A stretch of DNA of 64,000 nucleotides, taken from positions 32,435,725 to 32,499,724 of the forward strand of contig JAQFVV010000002.1 in NCBI GenBank assembly GCA_028023455.1. Reading direction: 5' to 3'. The translations under genes and the position numbers were made by a program. This DNA comes from Epiperipatus broadwayi. Lineage: Eukaryota; Onychophora; Udeonychophora; Euonychophora; Peripatidae. The notes beneath the pieces were generated by a model, which searched no databases, had not been told where the DNA came from, and worked only from the letters and a program-made list of their open reading frames with translations. This document shows, one piece after another, positions 13,012 through 23,702 of this stretch. Every line of letters starts with the position of its first letter. Within the stretch, counting starts at the first letter, position 1.

Positions 13012-13263
13012 CATTTTAAAGATATTTTACAAATTCGGCGAAGTGATGCTCCAGTTTTAGCCAAAATATCTAAAGATAAAAGTACTGTTGGCAATAATGG
13101 ATCAACTAAAAATGGAATTGATAGAGAAGAATCTGATTCTGACCGAGATACAACTGTGCAGCTGTCGAGAGATAAATGCCTTCCCGTGGTAAAAGGATTG
13201 ATAGCATTGTTACTAGCAATGGATTTCACTTGCAATGTGGATCTATTTCTAATTGTTTGCAAG
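13012..13263 (+). CDS. BIRC6: BIRC6-like giant IAP/ubiquitin ligase, internal exon 1 of 9 in the window
   Basis: It opens after a long polypyrimidine tract and AG at 13010-13011, and closes before GT at 13264. The 84 codons are fully open in phase 0, starting HFKDILQIRRSDAPVL and ending LLLAMDFTCNVDLFLIVCK. A hydrophilic, acidic, serine-rich linker sits in the middle (EESDSDRDT). BIRC6/BRUCE is a very large membrane-associated E2/E3 ubiquitin ligase that blocks caspases and targets pro-apoptotic proteins. This segment belongs to its long helical-repeat middle. The gene is assigned from the later exons; this exon joins them by phase. Confidence 0.75.
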
Positions 13264-13349
13264 GTCAGAATTCTTATTGTTTTGATTGAATTACGTAAGT
13301 CCTCTTCAAGGAATCGTTTTAAACATTTCTGTTTAATTACTAAATATAG

Positions 13350-13533
13350 GTTATTGCAAGAATCTCAAATTCTACTCGCCCGGCCATACAGTTGCATGAT
13401 ATGTTGACAAAAGAACAACTCAAAGAATTAGTGTTGTTTTGCATTGGTTCTGAATTCAATAATTCCTCCATCATGTGGGGTGGACCATGGGCTTCACACG
13501 CCATAACTTGTCTTCTACTTGATGTCTTAGAAG
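13350..13533 (+). CDS. BIRC6: BIRC6-like, internal exon 2
   Basis: Acceptor TATAG at 13349 and donor GTTAGC at 13534. It starts in phase 0 and ends one base into a glycine codon. The protein runs VIARISNSTRPAIQLHD to WASHAITCLLLDVLEG, an amphipathic helical pattern that follows directly on exon 1 across an 86-bp intron. The short intron and unbroken frame support a real exon; the donor is a weak consensus match. Confidence 0.8.
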
Positions 13534-14234
13534 GTTAGCATTTTATTTTTATTATTATTTGTTAAGAAGGGAATTTGTTATTTTATTCTCTCGCCCCATT
13601 TTAGTTTTTTTTAAAAAAAAATGTGTAAATGGTGCATAATAACATTTATTATGAGGCTATTACTTTTTCCAAGAAACTTTCTATGTAGGATGTGTTTTAT
13701 GAGAAGAAATGTATAACCAAGTTGCAAATAAACTTTTATATCAAGTTTGAAAACAATCATAATCGTAAAAACTTTTTGGCATACTATAAACAATTTTGGA
13801 AATATCTTTGATAGAGAAAGAAATGGAAGATTTTAATATCCCACCGAAATGATTTGATTTGAAGGAAAAAAATGTTTTCAATGGCATTACCTTCCCATGT
13901 ATTAATATTTTTTTAAATAACTTTTTGGTTTATTTTCTGTATAATGTAAATAGTATATATACATATGTATGTACACAGTGCTCTCAGCGAAAGGGTGACT
14001 GGTTACTGGTTTTCTCTTCATCCTGCCTGAAGTGCCATTTCTGAATCAACATGTGCTACTTAATGACATAGTTTTAGCTATTCATCACCAAAATTTCGAG
14101 GAGCTAATGTGTGAATCATGAGTTATAACATGAATATGTGGCAGCATGTTTTATATCTTAAACCATGGATAAAATTTTTTATTAAAACATTTGAAGTCAT
14201 TCAAATTATGAATTGCAACTCCATTTTCAAGTGA
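13534..14234. other. Intron 2, proximal part
   Basis: AT-rich intronic sequence after the donor at 13534, with no recognisable gene or repeat before the palindrome that begins near 14235. Confidence 0.5.
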
Positions 14235-14408
14235 TTTTCAATGCTCACTCTACCATCACAAAAATTTTCAAACTATTTGAAAACGTTCTTATGACTTATG
14301 TCTTCACTTCCATACAGTGTGAATCATTTCAAGCGTTTCATTAGCAGTCATCAACAATTTAAAATAAAATTTAAGGTTAGCATGTTGTTTCATAGTGATT
14401 TAAAATAC
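14235..14408 (-). pseudogene. mariner-type transposase fragment (left palindrome arm)
   Basis: Read on the - strand, it encodes the same stretch as the copy at 15010-15185: helix-turn-helix residues near ANETLEMIHTV followed by KWFENFCDGRVSIEN. Known mariner transposases carry a similar N-terminal pattern (…ETLEML…F.W...F..GR.S.ED). It has stops and frameshifts, and no catalytic DDD domain is seen. Confidence 0.55.
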
Positions 14409-14518
14409 AAATCACATTGTCACTTATAATGTCATAGCTCTTGATCCAGATATGCTAGCACTTAAAATTTAAGCTACTAAACATATGTTTATACAAGCTA
14501 TTAAAATTAAAACTGTGA

Positions 14519-14722
14519 CAAACTCTCCATCCAGTAGTGCCACCCAATGCAAACCATAATAATCAATGGATGCAAGAAAGTTTGTGCATAAAATCTCTAT
14601 CTAGTTCCTACTCATCCAATATCACCAGAATAGTTTTTAGCTTGTGGTTTTCATCAGTGAGGAACATTGGATCTAAGAGCGCTGCACCTAGATCTTAGGA
14701 TCTAATACAACCTTTTAGCAGC
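14519..14722 (+). repeat. Copy of the 26-32 kb repeat family (diverged)
   Basis: It matches the unit at 26288-26500 along its length: ACTCTCCATCCAGTAGTGCC, the block with CTACTCATCCAATATC, CATCAGTGAGGA and CACCTAGATCTTAGGATC. A second, inverted copy follows at 14876-15012, making the core of a palindrome about 950 bp long. Confidence 0.75.
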
Positions 14723-14875
14723 CACTTTTTATATTTTTAGCTAACTATAAAGACACCAAAATGTATAGATACTGAACTAGGTTCAGATCTGTATGACTGT
14801 ACAAGCAAATAAGTTTGGATTGAAAACATTATTGTATTGGACTCATCATTTTAAAGTTAACTAAAATGGTAAAAG

Positions 14876-15012
14876 ATGGTTGCTAGAGGGTTCCATTAGA
14901 TTCTAAGATCTAGGGGCAGTACTCTCTGATCCTAGACTACTCAATGATAGAAGCCACAGGTTAAAAAATTAGTAGGGGGATATTGGATGAGTAGACACTA
15001 GATAGGGATTTG
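14876..15012 (-). repeat. Inverted partial copy of the same repeat family
   Basis: This is the reverse complement of the repeat at 14519-14722 (GATATTGGATGAGTAGACAC and the GATCTAGG/GATCCTAG area). It is joined directly to the mariner fragment at about 15010. Both arms of the palindrome carry the repeat inside and the mariner fragment outside. Confidence 0.7.
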
Positions 15013-15185
15013 TGCATTAAATCACTATGAAACAACATGCTAGCATTAAATTTTATTTTAAATTGTTGACGACTGCTAATGAAACGCTTGAAATGATTCA
15101 CACTGTATGGAAGTGAAGTCACAAGAATGTTTTCAAATGGTTTGAAAATTTTTGTGATGGTAGAGTGAGCATTGAAAATGATCTG
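15010..15185 (+). pseudogene. mariner-type transposase fragment (right palindrome arm)
   Basis: The + strand shows ANETLEMIHTVWK, then NVFKWFENFCDGRVSIENDL after a small frame change. This resembles the N-terminal DNA-binding region of mariner transposases. It is an inverted duplicate of 14235-14408, with divergence of the order of 5-10% by eye. The rest of the transposase is absent. Confidence 0.6.
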
Positions 15186-15759
15186 CGAAGGTACAAAACA
15201 CATTGTTATAGTATGTGTCATCGTAAAGTTTCTGTAGTGAATAGTTAAACTATCATTATGTAATACATATATCGATTCAGAGAGCAGCTTGAAGAGAGGT
15301 TGCTTTTTTATTGGAGCATGTTGTGTATAATGCTAAAAATATTCTAACAAATGTAAAATATTTGTTAAACTAAAATCACTAACTTTGACTGCTCTTTCTT
15401 TGCTTTGAATAATTGGCTCAAAGTTATTTCTGGTGGTCTATAGATTTTTGAAAACTTTTTCTAATGAGTCATGAGTATCAACTACTTCCAGATAATGAAT
15501 TTGGATATTTGAATAATTTGAAACGATCTTAATGGTTTGATTAAAAAAAATATGATGTAGCCAAAGAATTTTTGTTGTTTATGAGTTGAATATTGTTAGT
15601 TCATAAAAAATACTTCAAATAAATCTATTAGCCATGTAAAAATGTTGGTATAATTAGGTTCATTTTGGTACCATTCTTTACAATTATAGATAGTATTTTT
15701 GACTAAATTTAAATAATTATTTTTTAAGTATTAGTTTGAAAAAATCGATAACTAAGGTA

Positions 15760-16722
15760 CACCTGGGTCTTTTTTTACGCGGACTTATTTAACACGATTT
15801 TGAAGTTACGCGATTCGTGTTTCACCGGAAGTCGAACTCCGATATTGCGCTATTACTTTAAATAATAAATTTCGCGCACTCACGTAATATTGAAAGTAAT
15901 AGCACATTATTGAAATTCGACTTTCAACTTGTAATTTCAATATTTTCAGTGCTTTATAATAATAAGATTTTATGCAATAATGAAATTAAAATCATGATTT
16001 CCACATTTTATGTATACACACATTAAATTTTACAAGATTATAATGTAAATTTGTTCAAACGTTGTGCGTGTTAATTTTGCATTTTAAATCACATTCTGTT
16101 TTTGCTTTTTAAAAAAGAACGTTTAATCAATTATTAATCATTTAGTGTCCGCAAGTTTATTTTTAAAAGATGAGTAATAGCAGTGGGCACAATTAAAATT
16201 GAAAATTAAAGACAAAAATAATTTAATTTTTAGTTGTTAGATTAAATACTAATTACGTTGTCACCAGAAAACCATTAATTAACACAACATGAGAGTGACA
16301 TTGGCGCTGGTTGTATTTCATCTTGTGAAGAATCTGATTTTTTTATCAGTTTGCAAACGAACTTGTTTACCGGCAAATAGCGATAATAATTAAAACGTGT
16401 ATAAAAAAATATAAATTACTGTAAATTATGCATAAAAATATATTGTTTTGAATAAAATTAAATATTATAGTTAAAAAAAGTTTGTCTTGTATCAATTTTT
16501 TTCAAATTTTAAATTTTTTATTAGTCATATTTTATTTCCTTATTTTTTTTTTTGCACGAATTTTAAAGTAAATTTTACATTGGTGCTTTGCTTTTACGCG
16601 AGTTTGAAAAATCACAGTCCGTATCCCCCCTTTTTCAAGATAAGTTACGTCTGTTTTTGCACAATTTCGTTTGCGCGTGTTTTCTGAGGAACCTATCTAT
16701 CGCGTAAAACGAGACCCAGGTG
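15760..16722. mobile_element. Non-autonomous pogo/Tigger-like DNA transposon, copy 1
   Basis: It begins CACCTGGGTCT and ends AGACCCAGGTG, with a TA on each side (15758-15759 and 16723-16724), as in Tc1/mariner-type elements. The subterminal sequence at its right end (CGCGTAAAACGAGACC, read inward on the other strand) recalls Tigger ends. At 963 bp it has no transposase frame. An inverted-orientation copy lies at 49260-51516. Assignment to pogo/Tigger is inference from the ends. Confidence 0.8.
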
Positions 16723-16724
16723 TA

Positions 16725-18806
16725 TTGCTATTTTGATGGCCTTATTCCCATCATCATGTGATATACTTACATATGTAAATGTAATATCGATTGTGACAGT
16801 TTAGGAATTCTCTATTTAAAAAATATAGAAAATACCGTGATATATTTTATGTAAAAACTATATCTAGAAAAATATATTTTAACACACATATCTATTATGA
16901 TTTTTTTTTTCTTATGCACCGATACTCAATAGTGATTTTCATTTTTGTGAATTTTGGGCACAACATAAAACCTATTTGATATATTTTTGCTTTAAATAAT
17001 CACAAAATTGTTGACTTCTATTACTTCTTTATCATTATTTTGTTTTATTTGTTTGTGTTGTTATTTTTACTTCTATTATAAAAAGGAGATAGAACTCTGT
17101 TTGCAAGTATAAGTTAACAATTAAAATAGAGCTGATGAAGCATAAAATCATTTTCAGAAAAAGTCTTTCAATGGATAATTCTTAATATATATTTTCTATA
17201 ACAGCTATATATATTTTTTTATTATGTTTTATAATCTTGTGCTAAAGAAGGCATTATATATATATGTCTCCTCTAGAATTTCATTTTATGTGGGGTAAAA
17301 GATTAGATTCAAAATTTTAGTTTATGTGAAGTATATTCATTGGATCATATTCAAAAGTTATTGGTTGTATTTATTATATTCTATGTGAGAAATTGCTGTA
17401 ATAATTTAATCCTTCTATCACAAAGCCGAGAGATATTACAGATCAAATTCAGGATTCAAAAATTATGTAATTGCTAAACTTGATGAAAAGGCTAATGCTA
17501 AGTGAATCGGAAAATTTCGATAGCTGATCAATTAATTGATTGATTGTTGCTTATTAATAAGAGAAAATTCATTAAATTAATTGTAAATGCAATAAATTAT
17601 TTTAATTCAGCAGTATAAATGCCTGTACTTGAAGAATTAAAAAAATATTCACATGCATAATATGCTTGTTTACAAATAGATGGCAAGTTATTGGTTTTAT
17701 AGATAATAATTTTCTGGATTTGTAAAATTTGGATATTCACGAAGACTTTCACACAGTAGATTAATTAATGTCTAGCTTAGCAACAATATTGCAGACAAAA
17801 TGTACACTATTTTAGCTGTGAGTATTTTAAAAATAAGATTTTTAGGAATATTTGATTTTTTACAAGTTATGAATATACCTGAATTTTATCTGTTAAATGT
17901 TATCACTTTAATCTCTTTAATTAAAAAGTGATGAGAAAGATAGAATTCTCAAGATTAATGACTGAAGAGTTATTTACAAAGCTTTTTACTAAAATCGCAT
18001 TAAAAAAGCATTCTGCCTGGCATTAAGTATAATTTCGTAACAAATTTCAAGGACTTCATTGCTACGATGATCGAATTTTGTAGCCCTTTCAATTTTATTA
18101 ATTTCAAATCTTATATGATGACATTTAAGTTACATAAAAATACTCCAACCAAAAATTTCATTTTTTTTTTTTTTTTTTGATGCGTGTGACTAGAAGAATT
18201 GCTATGGAATTATTCTGCTATCTTTTTAATATATATTTATAAACATATTAATCTGAAGGGCATGTGAAGGGTCTTTGTCTTTTGTATTTAGATAAAGTGA
18301 TTCAGTAATTATTTGGAATATTATCTATGAAATCTTACTTTATAGTACTCAATAAATTTTTTAACTTAGCAATTTACTTTAAACCAGATAAGTACTGATT
18401 CTCATCAAAAGAATATTGTTTTGATTAAATCAGACTCCCATTTAAGTTTAATTATTGAATTCTATTGATAATGCAATTTGGTATATTTGGATATGTTACA
18501 AAGCAAAGAAAATAAAGTTTATTTGTAATTGCTATATACGTGTATAATAATGTTTTGTTAAAAGAAAATTATACGTATATAATAATTAATGTTTTATTAA
18601 AATAAGTTTTATTAAAAGAAATAGACAGGAATTTTGTAATTAAATTTGGTACGCTATTAAAGATAAGCGCTTCAGATCAGAAACTAATTAAGCAGCTAGA
18701 TTAAAAGTGCTGATTACTAAAAGTAGACAATAGCTGAAAATTAATTGGTTTCTGAAACATTCCTTAACAAGAAAAAAGAAGGAACAAAAAATAACTAAGC
18801 AGCACT
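16725..18806. other. Intron 2, middle part
   Basis: AT-rich sequence rich in short A/T repeats, without a coding signal or a recognisable element. It includes a poly-T run near 18160-18178. Confidence 0.45.
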
Positions 18807-19118
18807 TGTAGCGGAGAACTCATTGAATGCACACGAAGGTCAAGAGTTTTAACTTAGCAACGGAACAAACCCAGTGAATTCCACCACTGAAGGTTAAAAA
18901 GTGGACCTAGGAACTTTGCAGGCCACACCGGTCTATATTATGTTTTTTGTATGCCTTCATGGCCAGCGTTCGTAAGTTAAACTTAATTGTCTTATAACTA
19001 TATATATATGTACTATTATTTATCCGACTGTTAATTCTATTAAACTATTTGTATAATCATTTGGTTTCTGCTGTCTATTTACCTGATGGTTAAGCCGAGT
19101 GAGTGGCTGTACACAGCA
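18807..19118 (+). repeat. Probable 5' LTR of the truncated Gypsy element
   Basis: It runs from TGTAGCGGAG to CACAGCA, that is TG...CA, immediately before a leader containing TTGGCGCAGT. Without a second LTR in the window, both borders are inferred from the TG...CA rule and from the primer-site position. Confidence 0.45.
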
Positions 19119-19123
19119 GAAAA

Positions 19124-19133
19124 TTGGCGCAGT
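19124..19133 (+). promoter_or_regulatory. Primer-binding-site-like motif of the Gypsy element
   Basis: TTGGCGCAGT lies five bases after the inferred LTR end. The same ten bases lie four bases inside the 5' LTR of the other Gypsy element (30171-30180, - strand). TGG at the start fits the complement of a tRNA 3' CCA end. The primer tRNA is not identified. Confidence 0.55.
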
Positions 19134-19422
19134 TAATCGACAGGATACGTTCCAGTAGAAAAATCTGGTGCAATTTAGAAACAGTAGTGGATTCAAATTG
19201 AATTGTATAACGTAGAGAAAGCTACAAGGAAATTGAGAATCGAAGTCCGGGTGAATATAGAATTGGTAGTCGGAAAAATTGTTTTAGTAAGCGTATTAAC
19301 AGTAATTTGTTTTAGTAAGCGTATTAATAGAAATTTGTCTCAGTAAGCGTGTTTAATAGTTATCTCGTAGCGAAATAGAAATTTTTTTTTTCAAAAAAAA
19401 AAAAAAAAAGGCAAAATAGAAA

Positions 19423-21432
19423 ATGATGACATCAGTGCCTCAGGTAACAATTAACGAGTTCAACGTTAATAACCCTTTTGATTGGCCAATTTATCTTAAG
19501 AGAATCGAGAAACTATTTTTGATTAATGGTACGACAAGCGACCCCATTAAAGTTGCCACGTTATTGTGTTATGCCGGGCAACAAGTAATCGAAATAGCAA
19601 ATAGACTCTGTGATCACGAAGAGCCAGAGAATTTGCCATATAATGTAGTTACGGGGAAATTAAATAATTTTTTCAGTCCCCAGCCTTCGAAGCATGTCGC
19701 AAGACTACACTTCAGAAACCGAAGGCAAAACAAGGGAGAGCGTATACGAGATTATGATCAAGCTCTAAGAGAACTTGCTAAAAGTTGCAGTTATGGCGAT
19801 GCCTTAGAGGATAATCTGCTTGAGCAATTACTTTGGGGCATGTCAGATGATAGGCTTAGGCAGCAGTTACTGGCCTCAAGAGAGTTAACGTATGACGAAG
19901 CAACCAAAATGGGAGTAGCCCACGAAATAGTACTCGACCAATCGGAAGAATTTAGAAATTTTACCCACAAAAATGACGGTAATGCGTATATTCGGAAAAC
20001 TGAAAATAAGTCCCAACCTATTAAGAGCAAAACATATGAGATAGTGTGTTATTGCTGTGGAAAAAAAGGCCACATGGCTCGTAAGTGTAAATATAATAAG
20101 GAGCATTGTAGGACTTGTGGTAAAGTTGGGCATTTGCAGAAAGTATGTCGAAATAAAGGAGAAAAGGATCGTGGCAGCTCGCCAACTTGTAAAGTCGAAA
20201 ATAAAAAAAAATGTGATATTTACAATACACAGATGGGATACGGAAGTCAGTTTATGCTGACAGTTAATTTATTAAAGACACCAGTAAAAATGGAAATTGA
20301 CAGCGGAGCAGGCGTGTCAATGATGACACTTGAAGACTGGGAGAAAGTAGCGAAAAATCGAAAAAATCCTCCTTTATTAATGAAGACAAGTTTAAGGGCA
20401 AAAGACGCTAGCGGAAATAGTATGAAAATATTAGGGAAGGTGATGGCTCAGATTGAATTAAATAGTAAGGTTCGAACACTACCGTTATATATAGTACAAG
20501 GCGGTCTAAATCCTATTATAGGTAGGGAATGGTTCGATGCTTTGGGAATAGAGATATGTGTAATAAATAAAGTTGCTATTGAGCAAGAAATGAGAAATAA
20601 ATATTGTGAATTATTTAAAAGTGATGAGGGAAAAATTATTACGACGCCTATAAACATAGAGCTACAAGGTGGCGCGACCCCCGTTATCTGCAGACCCAGA
20701 AAAGTTCCTTTTGCGCTGCAAACTAAGGTAGAACAAGAGTTGATAAATCTGGTTAGTAAGGGTGTATTAACGCCAGTCGAGAAAACGGAATGGGCGACTC
20801 CAATCGTGGTTATAACTAAACCAAATGGGCAGATTCGCATTTGCGGAGATTATAGGACCACAATAAATAAAAACCTCACTAAAAGTCAGTATCCTGTACC
20901 TAATGTCAGAGAAATACTGGCAAATATGCAAAAGGCAACTCACTATGCTAAAATTGATTTAAAGGCCGCATTTCACCAGATACCAGTTTCTGAACGCACA
21001 TCAGAATTGCTAACTATTACAACACATAAGGGATTGTTTAAGTATAATAGATTGCCTTATGGAATTACGGTTGCACCAAATATTTTCCAGGCCAAAATGG
21101 ACATGCTGTTCCAGCAATTGGATGGTGTAACACCGTATTTTGATGACATTTTGGTCGTGGCCAATTCAGAAGAGGAATTACGTGAACGAGTTTTAAAAGT
21201 TTGCGACAAGTTATGTACTTTCGGAGCTAAAATAAACGCAGACAAATGTATCTGGATGGCAACTGAATTAAAATTCCTGGGACACATAATCTCAAAAAAG
21301 GGAAAAAGACCCGACCCTCAAAAAATTGCAGCCGTAAAGGAAGCACGAAGACCCAGAAATGTTAAAGAACTTCAAGCTTTCTTAGGACTTCTTAATTATT
21401 TTGAAGTTTTTCTTAAGGGAAAGCTCACATAG
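19423..21432 (+). pseudogene. Gypsy gag-pol (capsid, protease, reverse transcriptase), frameshifted
   Basis: The 669 codons form one frame from ATG at 19423. Residues 1-180 are a capsid-like gag. Two CCHC knuckles follow (C209-C212-H217-C222 and C229-C232-H237-C242). The aspartic protease has DSG at 293-295 and PIIGREW near 364. Reverse transcriptase spans about 430-610, with YFDD at 572-575. Gag and pol are in one frame, with no frameshift site between them. The frame ends early at TAG after FLKGKLT. Comparison with the related element shows that one base of an A-run was lost near 21421, and RNase H continues in the next frame. Confidence 0.85.
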
Positions 21433-22237
21433 CAAAACCGCTATACAATTTATTAAAAAAGAACCAAAAATGGATTTGGGATCAAACCCAAGAAAAAGCT
21501 TTTTGTGACACTAAAGAATTATTAACGTCAAACAGCTTATTAGTACATTACGACAGTAGCCTCGAATTGATATTGACAACAGATGCTTCCGAAGTTGGAG
21601 TAGGGGCAGTCTTAAGCCATACAGTAGCTGACGGCGAGCGACCAATCGTCTACGCTTCAAGAACATTAACAAAAGCTGAGCAAAATTATAGTCAACTAGA
21701 TAAAGAGGCGTTGGCTATCATATTTGCAATAAAAAAGTTTCACCAATATTTGTATGGTCGACAGTTTAAAATCTTTACCGATCATAAACCGCTGTTGGGA
21801 TTATTAGCAAAAAATAAAACTGCACCTGATCATCTAAGCACTAGAATGTTACGTTGGGTTAATCGGTTGTCAGGCTATGATTTTGATCTAAATTTTAAAA
21901 AAGGAAAGATCATTAAACACGCAGACGCACTGTCAAGAATGCCCATTAAAGCTGAACTACAAAAAGACGACCAAACTATTAACTATATCGATAATTGGAA
22001 CAACGAATTAATAACCAGTGAAAAGGTAGCTAATTGGACTAAAGCTGACAATGGATATAAACACTTAAGTAAATGGATCAGCAAAGGCTGGCCACAAAGT
22101 CGGCCCGAGAGACTACATAAAACTTTATGGGACGTAAGACAAAGATTGTCCATAAACAAGGGATGTATTTTAATGGATGATAGAGTGTTGATACCGAGCA
22201 GTGGGCGGAATAAGATTCTTCACTTAATTCATCAAGG
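21433..22237 (+). pseudogene. Gypsy pol continuation: RNase H and start of integrase
   Basis: In the shifted frame, the connection region is followed by RNase H with TTDASEVGVGAVL (about 21580), then YSQLDKEALAI and TDHKPLLGLL, and the linker up to HLIHQG. The sister element reads on into HPGIVRAKA, but here homology stops at about 22237. The integrase zinc finger and catalytic core are therefore missing. Confidence 0.85.
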
Positions 22238-22814
22238 TATATAGCAGTAATATTATGATGGCTTTCATTTTTATGATATCAGATTGAAGGGCATAACGGA
22301 TGATAAAAGCAACTTAGTTATGGGAGTAGTAATTAATTTTCAGGCTGCATAAATAAATAAATAGACAATTTTCATTTTAAATTTATTAGATGATTGGCAT
22401 TTGAATATGAAAATTATTAATAGATTGGCCAGTTGATAGAATATATGACTAGCTTTTAAAAAACGTTAAGTATGTGTTAATTTTCTGTATTCTTCAAATG
22501 TTTAACAAGCAGTCATATAAGATTTCTTTTTTTTGTTCTGGTATCAGTTGCCAATATACATTTATTTTTGAAAATCTTCACAATAATTTTTGTTAATGGC
22601 ATTTAAAGTTTTATAAGTAATTCTTTCATGTTTTGTTATTAATATTGTTTTCTAAATAAATCAATGCTAATTATTTTCATAAATTGGCTAGATGATAGTA
22701 AACTTATTGGGAAGTAATGACTTTACTATCATATATATATATATATTGCTTATTTATTTATAATCTATGTTCTTTAAATTTTGCTACCACCAAATTTTTC
22801 CAAACAATTTTTAG
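22238..22814. other. Intron 2, distal end
   Basis: AT-rich sequence with a TA microsatellite at about 22729-22746. No gene or element recognised. It leads to the acceptor TTTTTAG at 22814. Confidence 0.5.
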
Positions 22815-22973
22815 GAGAACGGATGTATCCGTTTTGCTTAAGCAATTTGTCTAGTACTGCAGAAGATGATTTTGCTATGATGCCTTCAGAAACAGATGAT
22901 TCATTACTGCAATCTGCTATAACTCCAATAGCTGAAGATGGTGAGAATATGGAAACTAGTATTAGTCCATCAC
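22815..22973 (+). CDS. BIRC6: BIRC6-like, internal exon 3
   Basis: Acceptor TTTTTAG at 22814 and strong donor GTAAGA at 22974. The first two bases complete the glycine codon left by exon 2, and the exon ends one base into a codon. The protein, ERMYPFCLSNLSSTAED to MMPSETDDSLLQ and ENMETSISPS, is acidic and serine-rich and looks like a disordered linker. Phase agreement with both neighbours is the main evidence. Confidence 0.75.
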
Positions 22974-23061
22974 GTAAGAGCATCTGTCATAATTATTATA
23001 ATTACTATCTTTCACACGAAGAATACTTCTGTTTTAATAGTAATTTGAAATTTTTTTTTAG

Positions 23062-23200
23062 CATTGTTTTTTCCAGAAACCGAATTAATCAATAAATTCC
23101 AGGATACTATCAGTGTTTGGAAACCCTTTTTAGTAGATAAACCACCAAGTGGAACTACAAATGCAATAACTTCTAATAAAGCATTTAAAATACAACAAAA
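23062..23200 (+). CDS. BIRC6: BIRC6-like, internal exon 4
   Basis: Acceptor after a T-run with AG at 23060-23061; consensus donor GTAAGT at 23201. It completes a proline codon from exon 3 and encodes LFFPETELINKFQDTISVWK, then PFLVDKPPSGTTNA and a lysine-rich end, leaving two bases of a codon. The intron before it is only 88 bp. Confidence 0.8.
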
Positions 23201-23702
23201 GTAAGTTTAATCTTATTAAGTTAAATATAAAGTTCTCAAATTTTAACTACTTAGGAAATAAAGGATTACACATATACACAAATATATGTAATAGTGAGGA
23301 AATTTAAAATATTTTGGTCATGCAGTCACTATATAATTAAAAACAATTTTTATTTTTATTTTTTTTCTTGTTTGCATTAAAATTCAAAATATTGTTCCAT
23401 TTTCAGATTTTGTTTTTTATTATAAGAAATATTATTTTATCCTAATTATAAGATAGCAGAAAAAAGTTTGCTACAAATAAAAGGAGGCTCTTTGAATTCT
23501 TTTTGAGGCTTTAAAGAAACTAAGCAGTCACATTAGACTATGGTCTTTCTATCTCACTTGCCTAATAATTTTTAACTATAACATTAGTGTTTTGTTAACG
23601 ACAGGATGAATTTGTATATGAGTGATCTTTTTTTGGCTTTTAAAGATAAAAGCAATCATGAAGGCAGAATAAATTATGACACAGTCATTGACCAATTGGT
23701 AG
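23201..23702. other. Intron 4, start
   Basis: AT-rich intronic DNA after the donor, without a recognised feature until the RTE remnant at about 23703. Confidence 0.5.

Larger units (their letters stand above)
18807..22237 (+). mobile_element. Gypsy-type LTR retrotransposon, 3'-truncated
   Basis: It consists of a probable 5' LTR, a primer-binding-like site, a gag-pol frame, and then an abrupt end at about 22237 at the start of the integrase zinc finger. No integrase core and no 3' LTR follow. Its orientation is the same as the host gene. Its pol resembles that of the - strand element at 26705-30595 closely enough to be the same lineage, and both share the leader motif TTGGCGCAGT. Confidence 0.85.
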
